Notes under the pieces: model-generated
What the model was told of the DNA's origin: nothing
Database searches by the model: none
The model's input: the letters and a program-made list of their open reading frames with translations, nothing else
Shown here: piece by piece, positions 19,949 through 28,715 of the stretch
How the letters are laid out: the number at the start of each line of letters is the position of its first letter
How positions within the stretch are numbered: position 1 is the stretch's first letter
Made by a program: the position numbers and the translations under genes
Source: Pseudomonadota bacterium
GTDB taxonomy: Bacteria; Pseudomonadota; Gammaproteobacteria; Steroidobacterales; Steroidobacteraceae
Length of the DNA stretch: 64,000 bases
Direction of reading: 5' to 3'
NCBI GenBank assembly: GCA_021847105.1
Contig: JAJZUT010000016.1
Location: forward strand, 28,377 to 92,376

Positions 19949-21154
19949 GTGGCGTTGAACCGGCGTTCGCTGCCTCGCGATGTGTGGCTCCTGTGCTTCT
20001 CCGCGTTCAGCGCGGACCTTGGGTACCAAGGGGTTACGGCACTATTTCCGATCCTCTTGATCTTCGAACTCCATGCGTCGGTATATGTCTACGGGGTGGT
20101 TACGGCGATCGCCTTCGGTGGCGGCGCGTTTGTCTCGTACCTCGGCGGACTCGCCGGCGACCGGTTCGATCGAAAACGCGTCGCGATTGCCGGCAATTTG
20201 CTGATCCCGCTGATGGCACTCGCCGGACTGGCGCACACGCCGGGGTGTGCGGCGCTGCTCTATATTCTGGGATGGTGGGCACGGTATTTCCGCAGCCCGC
20301 CGCGCCGCGCGTTGCTGGTGAACGCAACGCCGCCTCAAGAGCGGGCGCGAGCATTCGGCACGTTGCACGCGCTCGACATCGGTGGCGGCATGCTTTCAGC
20401 GCTGCTTGCGTTGGGTGCGCTGTGGCTCAAAGTCGCCGTCGCGACCGTGATGCTGTGGGCGGTGGTCCCGCTTGTGATCTCGACCCTGTTGCTGTGGCTC
20501 GTGCGGCGCAGAGAGGTCTACACACAGCAGACGCCGCCCGTCTCGCCGGGATCCGCCCCGGCGCTGCCGCAGCGAGCGGTCCTCGCCGCGCTGCTCATTT
20601 CCGCGACCCTGTACGGGTTTAGTTTCTACAATCTCGGCTTTCCGATCGTCACGGCAACGGAGGCACACGCTGCGGCGGGCTACGAGTGGGGCGTGCTTGC
20701 CTATGTGGTCTACCTCGGAGTCTCTGCGGTCAGCGGTTACCTGCTCGGCACGCGCCGCCGATCCTCGGCGCGCTCATTGTGGCTGCTCGGCTACCTGCCT
20801 TCGGCGCTCGGCTCAGGGTTGATCGGGCTCAGCGTGTCATGGCACATGCACGCTCTCGCGTTCTATCTCGCGGTGGGAGTGCTCGGCTTCGGGATGGGGG
20901 CGGTGGAGACATTCGAGCCGACGCTGGTGTCCTCGCTCGTCAGTCACACGCGTCTCGGGCGCGGCATGGGATTCTTATCGGTCTCGCGCGCGATCGGGCA
21001 GTTTCTGTCGAATCTGATCATGGGCGCACTGTTCGTGTTCGGCCAGGCGGTGCCCTACTACTACGCGTTTGCGTCTGCGCTGCTCGCCGCGGTGCTGTTT
21101 GCAGGTGTGGAGCTCGGGCTGCTGCGGCGCACTGGAGCAAACGCCAGCAGATAA
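19949..21154 (+). CDS. Major facilitator superfamily transporter
   Basis: An MFS transporter of about 401 residues with 12 predicted helices. The loop after helix 2 carries the family signature GGLAGDRFDRKRVAIAG. A central polar loop (RRREVYTQQTPPVSPGS) divides the two halves. The opening RRSLPRDVWLLCFSAFSADLGYQG is seen in MFS proteins annotated as multidrug or unknown exporters; the substrate is not known. The start is uncertain. GTG 19949 is given because hydrophobic sequence begins soon after; ATG 19862 would overlap the methyltransferase by 23 nt and add an Arg-rich lead. Confidence 0.82.
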   Translation: MALNRRSLPRDVWLLCFSAFSADLGYQGVTALFPILLIFELHASVYVYGVVTAIAFGGGAFVSYLGGLAGDRFDRKRVAIAGNLLIPLMALAGLAHTPGCAALLYILGWWARYFRSPPRRALLVNATPPQERARAFGTLHALDIGGGMLSALLALGALWLKVAVATVMLWAVVPLVISTLLLWLVRRREVYTQQTPPVSPGSAPALPQRAVLAALLISATLYGFSFYNLGFPIVTATEAHAAAGYEWGVLAYVVYLGVSAVSGYLLGTRRRSSARSLWLLGYLPSALGSGLIGLSVSWHMHALAFYLAVGVLGFGMGAVETFEPTLVSSLVSHTRLGRGMGFLSVSRAIGQFLSNLIMGALFVFGQAVPYYYAFASALLAAVLFAGVELGLLRRTGANASR

Positions 21155-21159
21155 AAGAA

Positions 21160-21179
21160 GACCCCGCTTGCGCGGGGTC
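21160..21179. terminator. 8-bp hairpin after the MFS gene, possible terminator
   Basis: GACCCCGC, loop TTGC, GCGGGGTC lies 5 nt behind the stop codon. No T-run follows on the plus strand until about 21208. On the minus strand a short T-rich run follows. Termination is therefore only likely. Confidence 0.5.
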
Positions 21180-21605
21180 GGTCGCTTGCTTGCATCGAGT
21201 CGTGCTTTTTATTTTAAGGCCGGCACGGTACGGCATGCGTCTGTGTTGCGCAGCGAGCCCGTGCTTTCTTGGAATCTCAGCGCTTTCGCAGTTCTCTCCC
21301 CCTCGGACCAGATGCCGGCCCAGGTGGCGAAGATGAAGCAATCCCCGTGCCAGATGACGCATTTTGGCACGGATACGACAGATCGGGGCTGTATCGAGAC
21401 GCGAATGTGACGTAATGTCCATTTACGCTAGGTGATTTCCCATATTGTTTGCGCGATGATCCGTGCCGCTGCAGATCGGGCAGCTCGAAATCGCATGAAT
21501 GTAAAGAAATTCGACGTTTTTTTGACCATTTTCCGACTGGAACTTAGCTCGATTGCTTTTAACACTTTGAAAAAATTAGTAAATATTACTGATATCGAGG
21601 TGTAA
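21180..21605. other. Intergenic region with A+T-rich promoter zone for the transglycosylase
   Basis: The last 120 bases are far richer in A+T than the rest of the window. They contain TTGACC near 21527, GGAACTT at 21539-21545, and a TTGAAA followed 17 nt later by TGATAT shortly before the gene. GAGGTG lies 4 nt before the ATG at 21606. I cannot decide which hexamers form the promoter. The first 240 bases show nothing recognisable. Confidence 0.5.
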
Positions 21606-24062
21606 ATGAAATCGACGAGCGGCCTCAGGATGGTGCCGTGGGCATGGCAATTGCTCTGGGTGACTCTCCTGACAGCGTTTGCGGCTCAGGCTGTTGCGGG
21701 CGATTCGACATTGCCGTGTCCGGCGCCGCTACGAGCGGCGGTGCATTTCTGGATTCGCGTCTATACCCAGATCGATACCGACGAGGGGTTTCTCCACGAT
21801 CCGAACGACCTCGGTATCGTCTACGAGACGGTGCATTTCACGGCACACAGCTCGCCCTCGGAACGGCAACGCATCGTCAATCGCGAGCGTGACCGTCTCG
21901 CTGGAGAATTGCGCGCAATCGCAGCCGGCGTGCGCCCTCTGACGCCGGAGGAGCGGCGCATCCGGGCGCTCTGGGGACCGACGGCGAGCGCAGCCCGGCT
22001 GCGCGAGGCGGCGGACGATATTCGCTTCCAGCTCGGCCAGTCCAATCGCTTCAAGGCGGGTCTGATTCGCTCGGGCGCCTGGCATCACGCGATCGCGCGC
22101 GCCCTGGCCAAGCACGGATTGCCGCCGCAGCTGGCTGCTCTGCCGCTGGTCGAGTCCGCCTATAATCCGCGCGCATATTCCAAGGACGGTGCGGCCGGGC
22201 TCTGGCAGTTCATGCCGAGCACCGCGCGACGGTTCCTGCGCATGGGCGCGGCGGTCGACCAGCGATTCGATCCATTCAGCGCCACCGTCGCGGCGGCCCA
22301 GCTGCTCGCCTACAACTACCGGATCCTCGGGACCTGGCCTCTGGCCATCACGGCCTACAACCAGGGTGTCGCCGGGATGTTGCGGGCAGTGCACACCGTT
22401 GGGACGCGCAATATCGCCACTGTCGTGCGGCGCTATCACTCGGCGACCTTCGGCTTTGCGTCGCGCAATTTTTATGTGTCGTTCCTCGCGGCGCTGTACG
22501 TCGAACAGCATGCGCAGCGGTTCTTCGGCGACCTGCGCAAGCTACCCGAGGAGCGCTTTGATGCATTGAGGCTTCCGGGTTACGTGTCGGTGGCTGCGCT
22601 CGAGCGGGCGCTCGATGTGACGGCGGCACGATTGCGCGACCTCAACCCGGCGCTGCGCGGGGCGGTTTGGGAAGGCGAGCTCGATGTGCCGCGAGGCTAT
22701 CGGCTGCGGCTGCCACGCCGTGGGCCGCACTGGAGTGTCGAGGCGCTCATGGGGCGGCTTGGACCGCACGCGCTGTTGGCGGGACAGTTGCGGCCGCCGA
22801 CTTACCGCGTTCGCTCGGGCGACACCCTCTCGGGCATTGCGGCGCGCTTCCACGTCAGCATCTGGACCCTGGCACGCTTCAATGGCATGCCCGTCGGCGG
22901 ATTGCTGCGCGTCGGGGAACAGATCCGTTTGCCCGGTGCCAGCAGGCCGCCGGCGCAGCCGGTGCTCGCAGCCGTGCGACCGGTGGCGGGGTCAGCGCTC
23001 TACACCGTGCAGGCGGGAGATACGCTTTCCGGTATCGCCGGTCGATACGGCGTGAGCGTTGCGGCCTTGGCGCGGGTCAATGGCCTCTCGAGCAACGGTC
23101 TGCTGCGAGTCGGCGAGCCGCTGCATCTGCCGGGCGCCACGCAGCGCGCCGTGGCAAGCGCGCCTGCTGCCGTTCGTTCGGTAGTCTATCGCGTTCGTCC
23201 TGGCGATACGCTTTCGGGCATCGCGGTGCGCTATGGACTCAATACGGCGCTACTGGCACGAGTGAATGACATCCCGGTCCATGGGCTGTTGCGGGTCGGA
23301 GAGCCGTTACGTCTGCCCGGTACCCAAACTCCTGCTCAAATCGCGGCCAGCGGCCGGCCGGCGACGTTGAATGACCAACCCGGGGAGCCTGAGGAACGTC
23401 CGTCACCGCCGGCGGTGGCCCCGGCGGTGACGTCAACGTCGAGTCCGCAGCCGGCGGGGCCGCCGCGCCAGGCGTCAGCTCCCAGCCAAGCGCTGGCCGC
23501 TGCGCTGCGGGGAGCGCGCTCGGCGTCAAGCCCGCCTCGGACGGACCCGCAGCCCGTGTCGGCTCATCAGGCCGAGGCGCTGGGTCCGATGCTTGGCGCC
23601 GAGGGTGAACCGGCGCGCAGTGTGGATCCTACGAACTACTCGGTCTCTGCCAAGGGAAGGATCCGGGTGGCTACAGCCGAATCGCTGGGCTTTTACGCGG
23701 AGTGGCTGGACGTCAGTGCGATGGATCTGCGCCGTCTCAACCATATTGCCTTGCGCCAGCCGGTGCGTATTGGCGAGCGGATTCGGCTGGATTTCCGTCA
23801 TGTGACCCCGCAGCAGTTCGAGCAGCGCCGGCTCGCCTACCACCGCGCCCTGCAGGCGAGCTATTTCGCTAGCCACCGCATCGAGGGCACGCGGCACTAC
23901 GTGACCCGCAGCGGAGACTCACTCTGGACGCTCACTCAGCGTTTTGCGGGTCTGCCGGCATGGCTGCTGCGCCAGTACAACCCCGACACCGATTTTTATG
24001 CGCTACGTCCGGGTACGCGGCTGGTGATTCCGCGCATTATCGCGGCGCGTGCCGCCGGTTGA
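21606..24062 (+). CDS. mltD: MltD-like membrane-bound lytic transglycosylase with LysM repeats
   Basis: Cleaves peptidoglycan glycan strands to give 1,6-anhydro-MurNAc ends. The 818-residue protein has a signal peptide (LLWVTLLTAFAAQAVAG), an SLT goose-lysozyme-type domain with the catalytic Glu183 in LVESAYNPRAYSKDGAAG, and GLWQFMPSTAR. It then has LysM repeats at about 399-445, 466-512 and 526-572, each with a GDTLSGIA core. A Pro/Ala-rich linker (575-675), a degenerate LysM-like segment (about 678-733) and a final LysM (about 763-810, GDSLWTLTQRF) follow. E. coli MltD (452 residues) has two LysM repeats, so this one is much longer. No lipobox is visible, unlike E. coli MltD. An L,D-transpeptidase gene follows closely, so the pair may remodel the wall together. 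Confidence 0.88.
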   Translation: MKSTSGLRMVPWAWQLLWVTLLTAFAAQAVAGDSTLPCPAPLRAAVHFWIRVYTQIDTDEGFLHDPNDLGIVYETVHFTAHSSPSERQRIVNRERDRLAGELRAIAAGVRPLTPEERRIRALWGPTASAARLREAADDIRFQLGQSNRFKAGLIRSGAWHHAIARALAKHGLPPQLAALPLVESAYNPRAYSKDGAAGLWQFMPSTARRFLRMGAAVDQRFDPFSATVAAAQLLAYNYRILGTWPLAITAYNQGVAGMLRAVHTVGTRNIATVVRRYHSATFGFASRNFYVSFLAALYVEQHAQRFFGDLRKLPEERFDALRLPGYVSVAALERALDVTAARLRDLNPALRGAVWEGELDVPRGYRLRLPRRGPHWSVEALMGRLGPHALLAGQLRPPTYRVRSGDTLSGIAARFHVSIWTLARFNGMPVGGLLRVGEQIRLPGASRPPAQPVLAAVRPVAGSALYTVQAGDTLSGIAGRYGVSVAALARVNGLSSNGLLRVGEPLHLPGATQRAVASAPAAVRSVVYRVRPGDTLSGIAVRYGLNTALLARVNDIPVHGLLRVGEPLRLPGTQTPAQIAASGRPATLNDQPGEPEERPSPPAVAPAVTSTSSPQPAGPPRQASAPSQALAAALRGARSASSPPRTDPQPVSAHQAEALGPMLGAEGEPARSVDPTNYSVSAKGRIRVATAESLGFYAEWLDVSAMDLRRLNHIALRQPVRIGERIRLDFRHVTPQQFEQRRLAYHRALQASYFASHRIEGTRHYVTRSGDSLWTLTQRFAGLPAWLLRQYNPDTDFYALRPGTRLVIPRIIAARAAG

Positions 24063-24090
24063 TGCGGCTCTGAGTGGTACGAGCGATGTC

Positions 24091-24096
24091 TATAAT
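24091..24096 (+). promoter_or_regulatory. Consensus -10 box TATAAT before the L,D-transpeptidase
   Basis: A perfect TATAAT ends 7 nt before ATG 24104. The transcript would start at or next to the start codon. No convincing -35 is seen 16-18 nt upstream. Confidence 0.6.
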
Positions 24097-24103
24097 GCAC
24101 CGC

Positions 24104-24646
24104 ATGCGCTTGATGAAAGCCCTTTTTGCCGTGGCAAGTCTCACGACCCTGGCCGTGGTCGCGAACGCAGCGCCGGCCCCGCTCGTTGGGCGCGTTGCAC
24201 TGCTCCCTCACCCGCATCTGCCGCATGTGCAGTATGTGCTCGTGAAGAAGGCCGCCCGGCGGTTGTACTTGATGAACGGCAGCACCGTGGTGCGCGCGTT
24301 CAGGATCCACCTCGGATTGATGCCGAATGGTCCCAAGGAGCGCTCGGGTGATTACCGCACGCCGGTCGGCTGGTATCACCTGATCCGCCGCGATCCGCGC
24401 AGCGATTTCTTTCTTTCGATTCAGATCTCCTATCCGAACCGCCTCGATCGGGCCCGTGCTCGGGCTCATCATTGGCAGCCGGGCGGGGAAATCATGATCC
24501 ACGGCCTGCCGAATCGACTGCATAGTTCGCTCTCGTACTATCTGCACAGCGACTGGACGGATGGCTGCATCGCCGTTTCCGACGCAGACATGATGCAGAT
24601 CTGGATGATGACTCGAGACGGCATGCGTATCGATATTCAGCCTTGA
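24104..24646 (+). CDS. L,D-transpeptidase (YkuD domain)
   Basis: Periplasmic peptidoglycan enzyme of 180 residues; the family makes 3-3 cross-links or attaches lipoproteins to the wall. The signal peptide is ALFAVASLTTLAVVANA. The YkuD domain has the conserved His133 in IMIHGLPN and the catalytic Cys155 in WTDGCIAVSD, with the substrate loop GDYRTPVGWYHL before it. The start at 24104 is chosen because a consensus -10 box lies 7 nt upstream and the signal peptide follows at once; a longer frame from 24074 would run through that box. ppnN follows after 16 nt, so the two may share a transcript. Confidence 0.87.
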   Translation: MRLMKALFAVASLTTLAVVANAAPAPLVGRVALLPHPHLPHVQYVLVKKAARRLYLMNGSTVVRAFRIHLGLMPNGPKERSGDYRTPVGWYHLIRRDPRSDFFLSIQISYPNRLDRARARAHHWQPGGEIMIHGLPNRLHSSLSYYLHSDWTDGCIAVSDADMMQIWMMTRDGMRIDIQP

Positions 24647-24662
24647 GCCCATCCGGTCCCTG

Positions 24663-26048
24663 ATGGAAAACCACGAACTCGAACCCGAATTCATCGAAGC
24701 GCGCGTCCACCCCCGCGGAAGTCTCGAGAATCTCTCCCAGGCCGAAATTGCCAAATTGCTCGATTCGGGGCGAGGCGGCTTGTACCCGCTGTTTCGCAAG
24801 TGTGCGCTCGCGGTGCTCAACAGCGGTGCCGACACTGACAACGCCAAGGAGATCTTTGATCGATATCGCGACTTCGACATTCGCATCATGCGTCAGCCAT
24901 GGGGCATCCGCTTGGAGATGCACCATGCGCCTGGAGCGGCGTTCGTCGACGGCCAGATGATCCGCGGGATCAAGGAACACCTGTTCGCCGTGTTGCGCGA
25001 CGTGGTGTTCACCTCGAATGAGATCATGGCGCCCGGCCGGTTCGATCTCGATGATTCCGCATCGATCACGAATGCGGTGTTTCACATTCTGCGCAATGCG
25101 CAACTTCTCGAGTGCAAGGCGCATCCCAATCTCGTGGTCTGTTGGGGTGGGCACTCGATTGGCAGCGAAGAATACAAGTATTCCAAGCGCGTCGGCTACG
25201 AACTTGGGCTGCGCGGTCTCGACGTGGCCACCGGCTGTGGTCCCGGCGCGATGAAGGGTCCGATGAAGGGTGCGACCATCGGGCACGCCAAGCAGCGCAT
25301 CGAGCATGGCCGGTACATCGGCATCACCGAGCCTGGCATCATCGCCGCGGAGCCGCCCAATCCGATCGTCAATCATCTGGTCATCATGCCGGATATTGAG
25401 AAGCGCCTGGAGGCGTTCGTGCGCTTTGCGCACGGCATCGTCGTACTGCCGGGAGGCGCCGGCACCCTGGAGGAAATCCTCTATTTGCTCGGCATTCTTC
25501 TCGACCCTGCCAATCGCGATCAGCCCTTTCCGGTGGTGCTGACCGGGCCGCGCACCAGCGCCGGCTATTTCGAGCATGTTCGCCGCTTCATAGGCGGCAC
25601 GCTCGGCGAATTGGCGCTCGCACGGCTGAACATCATCGTCGACGATCCAGCCGAAGTCGCGCGGCGCATGGTCCACGGCATCGATGCGGTGCGGGGCTTC
25701 CGCCGTGAGCGCAAAGACGCATACAATTTCAACTGGTTGTTGTCGATCCATCCGCAGTTCCAACATCCGTTTGCGGTGACCCACGAGTCGATGCGCGCGC
25801 TGGCGCTCGGACGCGACCAACCCGTGCACGAGCTGGCCGCCAACCTGCGCCGGGCTTTCTCCGGAATCGTCACCGGCAACGTCAAGGAACACGGGATCCA
25901 CGCGATCGAGCGGCATGGCCCGTACGAGCTGGCCGGCGACCCGGGCGTGATGCGCCTGCTCGATGAACTTCTCGCGGCCTTCGTCGAGCAGGGGCGCATG
26001 AAGCTGCCCGGCAGCGTCTATCGCCCGGTCTATCGCCTCGTCGGCTAG
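24663..26048 (+). CDS. ppnN: Nucleotide 5'-monophosphate nucleosidase PpnN (YgdH, LOG family)
   Basis: Hydrolyses purine and pyrimidine nucleoside monophosphates to base and ribose 5-phosphate; in E. coli it binds (p)ppGpp. The 461-residue product matches E. coli PpnN (454) from end to end: LAVLNSG, NMVVCWGGHS-like NLVVCWGGHSIGSEEY, ATGCGPGAMKGPMKGA, EPPNPIVNHLVIMPDIEKR and the LOG motif PGGAGTLEE at 263-271. C-terminal identity includes LRRAFSGIVTGNVKEHGI and GRMKLPGSVYRP. It is probably cytoplasmic. No ribosome binding site is evident, so translation may be coupled to the transpeptidase gene 16 nt upstream. Confidence 0.95.
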   Translation: MENHELEPEFIEARVHPRGSLENLSQAEIAKLLDSGRGGLYPLFRKCALAVLNSGADTDNAKEIFDRYRDFDIRIMRQPWGIRLEMHHAPGAAFVDGQMIRGIKEHLFAVLRDVVFTSNEIMAPGRFDLDDSASITNAVFHILRNAQLLECKAHPNLVVCWGGHSIGSEEYKYSKRVGYELGLRGLDVATGCGPGAMKGPMKGATIGHAKQRIEHGRYIGITEPGIIAAEPPNPIVNHLVIMPDIEKRLEAFVRFAHGIVVLPGGAGTLEEILYLLGILLDPANRDQPFPVVLTGPRTSAGYFEHVRRFIGGTLGELALARLNIIVDDPAEVARRMVHGIDAVRGFRRERKDAYNFNWLLSIHPQFQHPFAVTHESMRALALGRDQPVHELAANLRRAFSGIVTGNVKEHGIHAIERHGPYELAGDPGVMRLLDELLAAFVEQGRMKLPGSVYRPVYRLVG

Positions 26049-26214
26049 CGCAGTCGCCAGGCGGGCGGCGGTGATGCGACATAATCGGCGGCCATATTTC
26101 ATAAGCCGTCGGCCTCAACGCGCTCTGCGCTGCCAGTGGGGGCGCCTGTGAACCAGTACCTGCGCCGAGAGCGACTGGGACGTACCCTGGGGTCTCGTTG
26201 CCCGAGGTGCGTCC

Positions 26215-26493
26215 ATGAGTTCATCGTTTAGGGAGCGTGGCGTCGACCGGCCCGACGCCCCAGAGGAGACCGCCGGCAAGAGCGCTGCGGTCGGGTCCCC
26301 CGCCGCGCCGTTCCCGAACTGGCTCGAACGCATGCAGAACGTGCGGGCCCGGCACGATGCGATCACTCGCAATCTCAATACCTGGTCGAACTACAAGAAT
26401 TGGGCCGAACGGATGCGCACCGCCTGGAGTGAGGAGCCGGCAGGCCAGGACGCTGCGCCGTTCACGGGCGATTCAACCCCGCCCAATCACTGA
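26215..26493 (+). CDS. Hypothetical 92-residue protein
   Basis: Starts at ATG 26215 with GAGGTG 6 nt upstream. The N-terminal third is polar and Pro-rich. The middle (NWLERMQNVRARHDAITRNLNTW, NYKNWAERMRTAW) is predicted helical and looks like real protein. There is no signal peptide or membrane segment. I do not recognise the family. It lies between ppnN and htpG. Confidence 0.5.
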   Translation: MSSSFRERGVDRPDAPEETAGKSAAVGSPAAPFPNWLERMQNVRARHDAITRNLNTWSNYKNWAERMRTAWSEEPAGQDAAPFTGDSTPPNH

Positions 26494-26509
26494 GCGCACA
26501 GGCCCCTCG

Positions 26510-26662
26510 ATGGAACGCATCATGCTTTGGTGGGACGATTTGGATGATGTCACCGCCGCATTGAGACATGTCCTGCGCACGGCGCTCGCCGAAGCGTTCG
26601 TCTTGCCCTCACCACCGGCCTGGGGCAGCCTGATCGGCCAGTGGTTGGGCCGGGTGGCCTGA
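26510..26662 (+). CDS. Possible 50-residue small protein
   Basis: ATG 26510 opens a short frame 16 nt after the previous small gene. The sequence (MERIMLWWDDLDDVTAALRH, ending SLIGQWLGRVA) is amphipathic, with acidic and aromatic residues that are unusual for random frames in this G+C content. No clear ribosome binding site is seen; translation could be coupled to the gene upstream. Function is not known. Confidence 0.4.
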   Translation: MERIMLWWDDLDDVTAALRHVLRTALAEAFVLPSPPAWGSLIGQWLGRVA

Positions 26663-26739
26663 GCCCACCCGAATCGGTCATCAGCCCGGGGTCGCCCGCC
26701 GCACCGCCCCCAGGGATGGCCTCGGCGATGTCTGGCGCA

Positions 26740-26767
26740 TTGAAAATCGCCCAGTCGCGCCCACAAT
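26740..26767 (+). promoter_or_regulatory. Possible sigma-32 (heat shock) promoter of htpG
   Basis: TTGAAA (26740-26745), 14 nt, then CCCACAAT (26760-26767). The -35 matches six of seven bases of CTTGAAA; the -10 keeps CCC and the last T of CCCCATNT. Spacing fits. The -10 covers an ATG at 26766, which argues against that codon as the start. Confidence 0.45.
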
Positions 26768-26798
26768 GCTCCGCTCCGGAATGAATCAGGAGTGGATT

Positions 26799-28715
26799 GT
26801 GAATACCCCAGAGACCCCGTCGAATTCGTCCCCCGATCGCCAGACGCATGGCTTTCAGGCGGAAGTGCGAGAGCTGTTGAAGCTCATGATCCACTCCCTG
26901 TACAGCCACCGGGAAATCTTCCTGCGCGAGCTGATCTCCAATGCATCGGACGCCAATGACCGCCTGCGCTTTGCCGCCATTGGCGCAGCCGAACTGCTCG
27001 AGAGCGACCCGGAGCTGACGATTCGCGTCGATGCCGATCCCGAGGCGGGCACGGTCACCATCACGGACAATGGCATCGGCATGACGCGCGAGGAGGCGGT
27101 CTCCAACCTCGGGACCATCGCGCGGTCCGGGACTGCGGAATTCTTCCGCTCTCTGTCCGGCGAGCGGCAGAAGGATGCCCAGCTGATCGGCCAGTTCGGG
27201 GTGGGCTTTTATTCCGGCTTTATTGTCGCGGATCGCGTCGAGGTGCTCTCGCGTCGCGCCGGCCAGCCTGCTGGCGCTGCAGTCCGTTGGGAGTCGCGCG
27301 CGGATGGTGAATTCACCGTGGAGACGGTCACGCGCGAGGCGCGCGGAACGGCGGTGAAGCTCTACCTGAAGCCCGAGGCGAAGGAATTCGCCGATCCATT
27401 CCGGCTGCGCACGCTGATCCGGCGATATTCCGACCACATTGCATTTCCCGTACGCATGCGCAAGGAAGGCGAGGCGTCGCTGGAGTACGAGACCGTCAAC
27501 CAGGCGACTGCGTTGTGGGTGCGCCCACGCAGTGAATTGACCGACGAGGAGTATCGGCAGTTCTACCAGCACCTGGCACACGATTTCACCGAGCCGCTCG
27601 CCTGGAGTCACAACCGAGTCGAGGGCAAGCGTGAGTACACCAGCCTGCTCTACGTCCCGGGTCGCGCGCCGTTCGATCTGTGGCAACGGGAAGCCGTGCA
27701 CGGGCTGAAACTGTACGTCAAACGCGTGTTCATCATGGACGACGCCGAGCAGTTCCTGCCGCTGTACTTGCGTTTCGTCAAAGGGGTGGTCGACTCGAGC
27801 GATCTGCCGCTGAATGTCTCGCGCGAGCTTCTGCAGCGCGAGCCGGAGGTTGAGGCCATTCGCGCCAGCCTCACCAAGCGGGTGCTCGATATGCTCGCCA
27901 AGCTCGCCGAGGACGATGCGGCAAAGTACACGACTTTCTGGAAGGAATTCGGCCTGGTTCTGAAGGAGGGCGTCGGTCAGGATGCGCTCAACCGCGCCGC
28001 GCTGCTGCCGCTGCTGCGTTTCGCGAGCACGCACGAGGCCGGCGACGAGCCGGTGGTGAGTCTGGCCCAGTACGTGGAGCGGATGAAGCCAGGGCAGGAG
28101 CGTATTTACTACATCACCGCCGATAGTCTTTCGGCCGCACGTCGCAGCCCTTACATCGAGCGTCTGAGCGAGCGCGGCATCGAGGTGCTGCTGCTGGCCG
28201 ATCGCATCGATGAGTGGATGATGGGGCAGCTCGCCGAATTCGATGGCAAGTCATTCAAGGATGCCGCGCGCGGCGAGCTTGAGCTCGGTGCCCTGGAGAC
28301 TGAGTCGGACCGGCGCGAGCGAGACGCGACGCTGAAGGAGAGCAAGGGGCTGCTGAAGCGGGTGAAAGACGCCATCGGCGATCGTGTCACTGAGGTGCGG
28401 CCGAGCACGCGCCTGAAGGACTCCCCGGCCTGTCTGGTGCGCGCCGAGCACGAACTCGGCGCGGGAATGCGCAAGATCCTCACCGCTGCCGGTCAGAGCG
28501 TGCCGCCATCCAAGCCGGCACTGGAGCTGAATACCGCGCACCCGCTGGTGAAGTATCTCGATGGGCTTGCCGATACCGCTCGCTTCGAGGCGCTGGCGGT
28601 GCTGCTGTACGAGCAGGCCGAGCTCGCCGAGGGCGGCGAGCTCGGGAATCCGGCCGACTTTGTGCAGCGCTTGAATCGCCTGTTGGTCGAGCTCGCCGCC
28701 GGAAACGCCGCGTGA
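26799..28715 (+). CDS. htpG: Chaperone HtpG (Hsp90)
   Basis: Cytoplasmic Hsp90-family ATP-dependent chaperone. The N-terminal GHKL ATPase domain is intact: LRELISNASDANDRLRF, ITDNGIGMT, LGTIARSGTAEF and IGQFGVGFYSGF. The middle domain has the SSDLPLNVSRELLQ motif. The C-terminal dimerisation region ends near LNRLLVELAAG. From GTG 26799 the product is 638 residues, close to E. coli HtpG (624). That GTG has AGGAG 6 nt upstream. The ATGs at 26766 and 26781 have no such site and the first lies inside the likely promoter. The stop overlaps the next gene's GTG by 4 nt. Confidence 0.96.
   Translation: MNTPETPSNSSPDRQTHGFQAEVRELLKLMIHSLYSHREIFLRELISNASDANDRLRFAAIGAAELLESDPELTIRVDADPEAGTVTITDNGIGMTREEAVSNLGTIARSGTAEFFRSLSGERQKDAQLIGQFGVGFYSGFIVADRVEVLSRRAGQPAGAAVRWESRADGEFTVETVTREARGTAVKLYLKPEAKEFADPFRLRTLIRRYSDHIAFPVRMRKEGEASLEYETVNQATALWVRPRSELTDEEYRQFYQHLAHDFTEPLAWSHNRVEGKREYTSLLYVPGRAPFDLWQREAVHGLKLYVKRVFIMDDAEQFLPLYLRFVKGVVDSSDLPLNVSRELLQREPEVEAIRASLTKRVLDMLAKLAEDDAAKYTTFWKEFGLVLKEGVGQDALNRAALLPLLRFASTHEAGDEPVVSLAQYVERMKPGQERIYYITADSLSAARRSPYIERLSERGIEVLLLADRIDEWMMGQLAEFDGKSFKDAARGELELGALETESDRRERDATLKESKGLLKRVKDAIGDRVTEVRPSTRLKDSPACLVRAEHELGAGMRKILTAAGQSVPPSKPALELNTAHPLVKYLDGLADTARFEALAVLLYEQAELAEGGELGNPADFVQRLNRLLVELAAGNAA

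Noticed and set aside
21539..21545. GGAACTT as a sigma-E -35 before the transglycosylase
   Set aside because: The expected TCTGA-like -10 at 16-17 nt is missing, so the match is likely chance.
24492..26102. A 536-codon frame antisense to ppnN
   Set aside because: ppnN matches its family end to end. The antisense frame is the usual long shadow in G+C-rich genes and contains no known motif.
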